Shown: in pieces, positions 60,728 through 64,000 of the stretch | Layout of the letters: each line of letters starts with the position of its first letter | Numbering within the stretch: position 1 is the stretch's first letter | DNA from: Maribacter aquimaris | Lineage (GTDB): Bacteria; Bacteroidota; Bacteroidia; Flavobacteriales; Flavobacteriaceae | DNA length: 64,000 nt | Assembly (NCBI RefSeq): GCF_014596745.1 | Contig: NZ_JABTCF010000014.1 | Span: 62,001 to 126,000, forward strand | Reading direction: 5' to 3' | Position numbers and translations under genes: made by a program | Notes under the pieces: generated by a model | Told to the model about the DNA's origin: nothing | Database searches by the model: none | The model's input: only the letters and a program-made list of their open reading frames with translations

Positions 60728-61342
60728 TCAAACGAAACGTTTGGCAACACCGTTTTCCATCAAGAAATCAAGCTTTAATATCAGGTTAAAAGGCTTTTCC
60801 GCCTTGTTTTGGGTCGATGCATAAAGGTAGCCTTCCGAATGGGAATCCAGTTCGCTTATTTTGAATTTACCATGTTTGCCATGGGCTTTTTCCCAATAAA
60901 TTTCCAAGCGGTTTTGGGTGAGTTTTCGGGTTGTTAATAAGTCGATAAGTTTGGGACGGTTTACAAAGGTGATCTTACAAGAGGTATAGGTTTGGGGCTC
61001 GTCAGCATAGATGGCCGTAACCAAGGCATAGAAATCGGTTTTCTTTGAAGGATCGTATAGCCACCCTGGTTTTATTTTTCCGTTTTTTTGATAATTGATT
61101 TCAAAGGCGAAAGTGGGTAAATCGTCGTTCACATAATCCAATTGGGCCTTCTCATCAACAAAAAATGTCTTTTGGGTGTTTTTTTGAATTAGGATCAGGT
61201 CAACACCCCTGTGTTGAAGGTTTAAATCGGATATCCGTTTAAAACCGTAATTTTTCAAGTGGTTGTGATACATCGAATCCAAAAGGATTGCAAGTTGTTT
61301 CTCTTTCTGCAAATCACTTTTAAAATGACTTTTATCACCCAC
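60728..61342 (-). CDS. Probable type II restriction endonuclease of the adjacent methyltransferase
   Basis: This 204-aa soluble protein shows a PD-(D/E)XK-type active site: HRGVDLILI (Asp48) followed at 15-17 residues by FFVDEKAQLDY (Asp63, Glu64, Lys65). It starts 3 bases after the cytosine-5 methyltransferase stop, the usual arrangement for an R-M pair. I do not recognise the family or the recognition site. Alternatives would be a Vsr-like repair nuclease, but its typical motifs are missing, or an inactive partner. The conserved-looking PTFAFEINYQKNGKIKPGWL stretch may be the most useful family handle. Confidence 0.7.
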   Translation of the reverse strand: MGDKSHFKSDLQKEKQLAILLDSMYHNHLKNYGFKRISDLNLQHRGVDLILIQKNTQKTFFVDEKAQLDYVNDDLPTFAFEINYQKNGKIKPGWLYDPSKKTDFYALVTAIYADEPQTYTSCKITFVNRPKLIDLLTTRKLTQNRLEIYWEKAHGKHGKFKISELDSHSEGYLYASTQNKAEKPFNLILKLDFLMENGVAKRFV

Positions 61343-61345
61343 GAT

Positions 61346-62572
61346 TTAGTTGTTTATTTTACCGAACAGGGTTTTACCGATTTGTTCAACCACCCCAACC
61401 ACTAAGGCATTGCCCATAAAAAAAGCCCGTTTGGTATCTGAAATACCCTTTAATAGGGTATGGTTGTCTGGAAACATGTTTAGGCGCTCCAGTTCCAAAG
61501 GCGTCAAACGTCGAAGTCCTTTCGGGGTCTTTACAACATGTTTGAACCTAGACGGACTTTTACCCCCTTCACCCGTAATAATGGTCCGTGAGGCATTGTC
61601 CAAGGCATCTGGGAAGATCATACCACCTTCGCTATAGTTGTATTCAAAACCATTTTTTGCGGTTCTTACTTCCTTTTTGGCCCCTTTTAAATATTCCCAT
61701 TTAGGATATTCATCGGACGGAATATAAAAATCCTCGGTAACCTCTTCATTTTGAAGCACATCGGCAAGCACCGTCCGTGGTCCGTCATAATTTGGATGTG
61801 TCTTTGCCGTAAAAACGGCTCCATTGATACTGGTCCCTGTATTGCCAAAAGGGGATAACTTTTCACCTTGATTGAATGTTTCGGAAATTTCAACCAAGTC
61901 CCCCTTAATGGTAAATTGATTATAGTTTTCCAAGGTGTTTTGAACAGGAAATGCATTTGCAATGGTACCCTGTTGGGCAATCCATTCTTTTTTGTCCGCT
62001 TTTTCCAATGCTTTATATAAAGGGGTGGATTTATGGTAACCCAGGAAAAATATACGTCTACGACGTTGGGGCATACCATAATCCGCAGCATTGATTACCC
62101 GCCACTCCACAGCATAACCCAAATTGTCCAAACTTTTGAGCATGAGGGCAAAATCCCGGCCTCTTTGGGTTGAGGGTGATTTTAAGAGGCGATCTACATT
62201 TTCAAGGAAAAGATATTTAGGCGGCGTTTTTTTCTCCGATAGGATACGATGTATTGACCACCACAATACCCCTTTCTTACCTATAAGTCCTTTGGAATTC
62301 TGCAAGGTCGTTGCCACGGAATAATCCTGACAGGGAAAACCACCTACTAAGATATCAGCATCGGGGATATCCTTTGTTTGAACTTCTGAAATATCCTCAT
62401 TACAGTGGTTTTGATCACCAAAACGGGCCTCATAGACCGTGGAGGCATGTTGGATTTTGGTCGAGGGTTCCCATTGGTTCGACCAAACAACCTCGTAATT
62501 ACCCGTATTCTCAAGTCCCAGGCGAAAACCGCCAACACCTGCAAAAAGCTCTATGACCTTTAATTTTTTCAT
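61346..62572 (-). CDS. DNA (cytosine-5-)-methyltransferase of a type II R-M system
   Basis: This 408-aa enzyme transfers a methyl group from AdoMet to C5 of cytosine in a specific site. The motifs are in canonical order: I ELFAGVGGFRLGLE (8-21), IV GGFPCQDYSV with catalytic Cys81, VI FLENVDRLL (about 122-130) and VIII MPQRRRRIFFLGY (about 166-178). A target-recognition region lies at about 185-330, then IX RRLTPLELERLNMFPD and X KRAFFMGNALVVGVVEQIG at the C-terminus. No fused nuclease domain. The presumed endonuclease gene follows after 3 bases on the same strand, so the methylase is made first. Confidence 0.95.
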   Translation of the reverse strand: MKKLKVIELFAGVGGFRLGLENTGNYEVVWSNQWEPSTKIQHASTVYEARFGDQNHCNEDISEVQTKDIPDADILVGGFPCQDYSVATTLQNSKGLIGKKGVLWWSIHRILSEKKTPPKYLFLENVDRLLKSPSTQRGRDFALMLKSLDNLGYAVEWRVINAADYGMPQRRRRIFFLGYHKSTPLYKALEKADKKEWIAQQGTIANAFPVQNTLENYNQFTIKGDLVEISETFNQGEKLSPFGNTGTSINGAVFTAKTHPNYDGPRTVLADVLQNEEVTEDFYIPSDEYPKWEYLKGAKKEVRTAKNGFEYNYSEGGMIFPDALDNASRTIITGEGGKSPSRFKHVVKTPKGLRRLTPLELERLNMFPDNHTLLKGISDTKRAFFMGNALVVGVVEQIGKTLFGKINN

Positions 62573-62646
62573 TGTTGGCTAAATTAGGGAAAAACAGGAT
62601 AAAAGTATAAAGCAATTGTTCCCCTATGGTAGTAACCTTCCAGAAA

Positions 62647-62681
62647 TTGGAAGGATAAAAATCATTAATTGTCTATTTTTG
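62647..62681 (+). promoter_or_regulatory. Promoter candidate of the NlpC/P60 gene
   Basis: TATTTTTG (62674-62681) 16 bases before the ATG, with TTG at 62647-62649. The 24-base spacer is one longer than the usual upper limit. Confidence 0.5.
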
Positions 62682-62697
62682 AATAAAATTTCGATGT

Positions 62698-63891
62698 ATG
62701 GATTTTAGACGTGTTTTGACCTGTGCTCTCGTTCCCTTATTGTTATTTCAAGGGTGTCAGGGTGATGGGGTATCGGATGACCTTTTACAACAGCAAATTG
62801 ATGCTGTGAAAAAAGAAGTGGCCCCGGACAAACGGGTAGCACTTTTTGATATAAAAGTCATAAAGGACAATGACACCTATATTTTAAAAGGGGAAAGCAA
62901 TCTACCCAAGGCCCTAGATGCCTTAAAAACGAGGTTGTCGGCTGAAAACGTTGATTATATTGATAGCATCCAATTGTTACCGACCAAGGAGCTTGAGGGG
63001 AAAATACAGGGAGTCATTACGATTTCCGTGGCCAATCTACGCAGCCAACCAAAACACTCCGCCGAATTGGCCACCCAGGCCACTTTGGGCACGCCCGTCA
63101 AGGTTTATAAAAAGTCAGATGGTTGGTATTTGATACAAACACCGGATCAATACCTTTCATGGGTCGATAGTGGCGGTATTCAATTAATGGATTCCATTTC
63201 GGCAAACCAATGGCGATCTTCCGATAAAATCATATTTACAAAGACCTATGGGCACACATATTCAACAACCGATGTAACTTCACAAGTGGTTTCCGATATG
63301 GTGGCTGGGGCAGTTCTTGAAAAATTGGGAGAAGACAAAGGGTTCTACAAAGTGAAATATCCAGATAGTAGAATCGCATTTATTCTTAAGGGTGAAGCAC
63401 AGGATTATAATCAATGGTTACAGGATTTGAACCCAACCACCGACGCCTTGGTGGAGACATCCAAAAAATTAATGGGTGTACCTTATCTATGGGGTGGTAC
63501 CTCTACCAAAGGGGTTGATTGTAGCGGATTTACCAAAACCATCTACTTTTTGAACGGTATGGTCATTCCAAGGGATGCTTCCCAACAGGTCCATACAGGG
63601 AAATCCATTGATTCACTAAAGAATTTTGATGACCTTGTCAAGGGTGATTTGTTGTTTTTTGGCCGAAAGGCCACCGACTCTACCCCGGAAAAGGTCGTAC
63701 ATGTGGGTATGTGGATTGGCAATAATGAATTTATCCACTCTTCCAATATGGTACGTATCAGTAGTATGGATCCCAAGGCCCCAAATTTTGATGAATGGAA
63801 TCTGAAGCGATATTTGCGTACCAAAAGGATTTTAAAGGAAGAGGAGGACGGATTGATCAATTTGGCCAATACCCCGATTTTTAAGGATTGA
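62698..63891 (+). CDS. NlpC/P60 family peptidoglycan endopeptidase lipoprotein with SH3 domains
   Basis: This 397-aa exported protein has a lipoprotein-type signal (MDFRRVLTCALVPLLLFQGC, Cys20). Bacterial SH3-like domains follow at about 100-160 (GVITISVANLRSQPKHSAEL...) and 170-235. The C-terminal NlpC/P60 domain (about 255-380) has catalytic Cys275 in GVDCSGF, His335 in HVGMWIG and a third polar residue after it (FIHSSN). The PYLWGG motif precedes the Cys. This is the DL-endopeptidase layout that cuts the gamma-D-Glu to diamino-acid bond in peptide stems. The gene is divergent from the methyltransferase and appears monocistronic. Confidence 0.93.
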   Translation: MDFRRVLTCALVPLLLFQGCQGDGVSDDLLQQQIDAVKKEVAPDKRVALFDIKVIKDNDTYILKGESNLPKALDALKTRLSAENVDYIDSIQLLPTKELEGKIQGVITISVANLRSQPKHSAELATQATLGTPVKVYKKSDGWYLIQTPDQYLSWVDSGGIQLMDSISANQWRSSDKIIFTKTYGHTYSTTDVTSQVVSDMVAGAVLEKLGEDKGFYKVKYPDSRIAFILKGEAQDYNQWLQDLNPTTDALVETSKKLMGVPYLWGGTSTKGVDCSGFTKTIYFLNGMVIPRDASQQVHTGKSIDSLKNFDDLVKGDLLFFGRKATDSTPEKVVHVGMWIGNNEFIHSSNMVRISSMDPKAPNFDEWNLKRYLRTKRILKEEEDGLINLANTPIFKD

Positions 63892-63979
63892 ACAACCGTA
63901 TTCACTGATAACGCTAACCGAAATACTTTTTCAATAGGTGTTTCACAGCGGAATAATACGATGTTCCGAATAAATTTAA

Positions 63980-64000
63980 ATGGACCAACAGGTAATAGAG
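63980..64000 (+). CDS. Possible start of the next gene (cut by window edge)
   Basis: An ATG at 63980 opens a frame MDQQVIE that runs to the window edge. Only seven codons are visible, so the product cannot be named and the start is uncertain. Confidence 0.25.

Overview
The window looks like chromosome from a gliding, probably marine member of the Flavobacteriaceae (Bacteroidota). Support: AT-rich intergenic DNA; -7 boxes of the form TAnnTTTG, some with an upstream TTG, which is the Flavobacterium/Bacteroides promoter type; lineage-restricted families (DUF4837, DUF4175, DUF6909, PorP/SprF, SprB-type repeats, type B T9SS C-terminal domains); and a gene set that reads as sprC-sprD-sprB-sprF, the gliding-adhesin cluster of Flavobacterium johnsoniae. 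I see no insertion sequence, prophage or CRISPR array. The only clear accessory element is a restriction-modification pair near the right end.

Layout. 1-4.7 kb (minus strand): a Wzz-like membrane protein cut by the window edge, a DUF6909 protein, a GH3-fold protein and an M23 peptidase. 5.2-9.0 kb (plus): tatA, a PorE-like OmpA protein with an added SPOR-like domain, and two paralogous 56-58 aa membrane proteins. 9.1-13.0 kb (minus): DUF4837 lipoprotein, LysM lytic transglycosylase and pgk. 13.2-14.7 kb (plus): holB and a DoxX-like protein. 14.8-22.8 kb (minus): ompH, a methyltransferase, a lipoprotein, mnmG, ybeY and a DUF4175 protein. Two 16-bp parS-type palindromes bracket mnmG. 23.0-25.5 kb (plus): gltX and an SPFH protein. 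25.8-27.4 kb (minus): glnS. 27.7-50.7 kb (plus): the spr cluster, dominated by a 5714-aa SprB-type adhesin. 50.8-51.4 kb (plus): folB and two tandem tRNA-Cys genes. 51.4-55.1 kb (minus): rnr, a head-GIN protein and a LysE exporter. 55.06-55.62 kb: a very AT-rich non-coding stretch with DnaA-box-like words, a candidate oriC. 55.7-57.5 kb (plus): rpiB, a CDF zinc transporter and a GNAT enzyme. 57.5-62.6 kb (minus): a small PD-(D/E)XK-like protein, a GH3 beta-glucosidase and the R-M pair. 62.7-63.9 kb (plus): an NlpC/P60 lipoprotein.

How the genes work together. The spr cluster encodes the secreted surface adhesin (SprB), its outer-membrane PorP/SprF-type partner (SprF), a second PorP/SprF protein carrying two SPOR-like domains (SprD), and a smaller type B CTD cargo (SprC). 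The PorE-like protein about 20 kb upstream has the same SPOR-like module plus a peptidoglycan-binding OmpA domain, so it may anchor part of the same export or gliding machinery. Envelope and cell-wall genes (M23, MltD, NlpC/P60, OmpH, DUF4837, TatA) are common around them. The parS-type sites and the AT-rich DnaA-box-like region suggest an origin-proximal location.

The most interesting signals are the two-level repeat architecture of SprB (three 571-aa super-repeats followed by three of about 600 aa, each of seven SprB modules), a strong terminator separating sprD from sprB, a tRNA-Cys duplicate with C instead of U at position 33 but compensated stems, the parS pair whose sequence is read as the YbeY tail, and the candidate origin.
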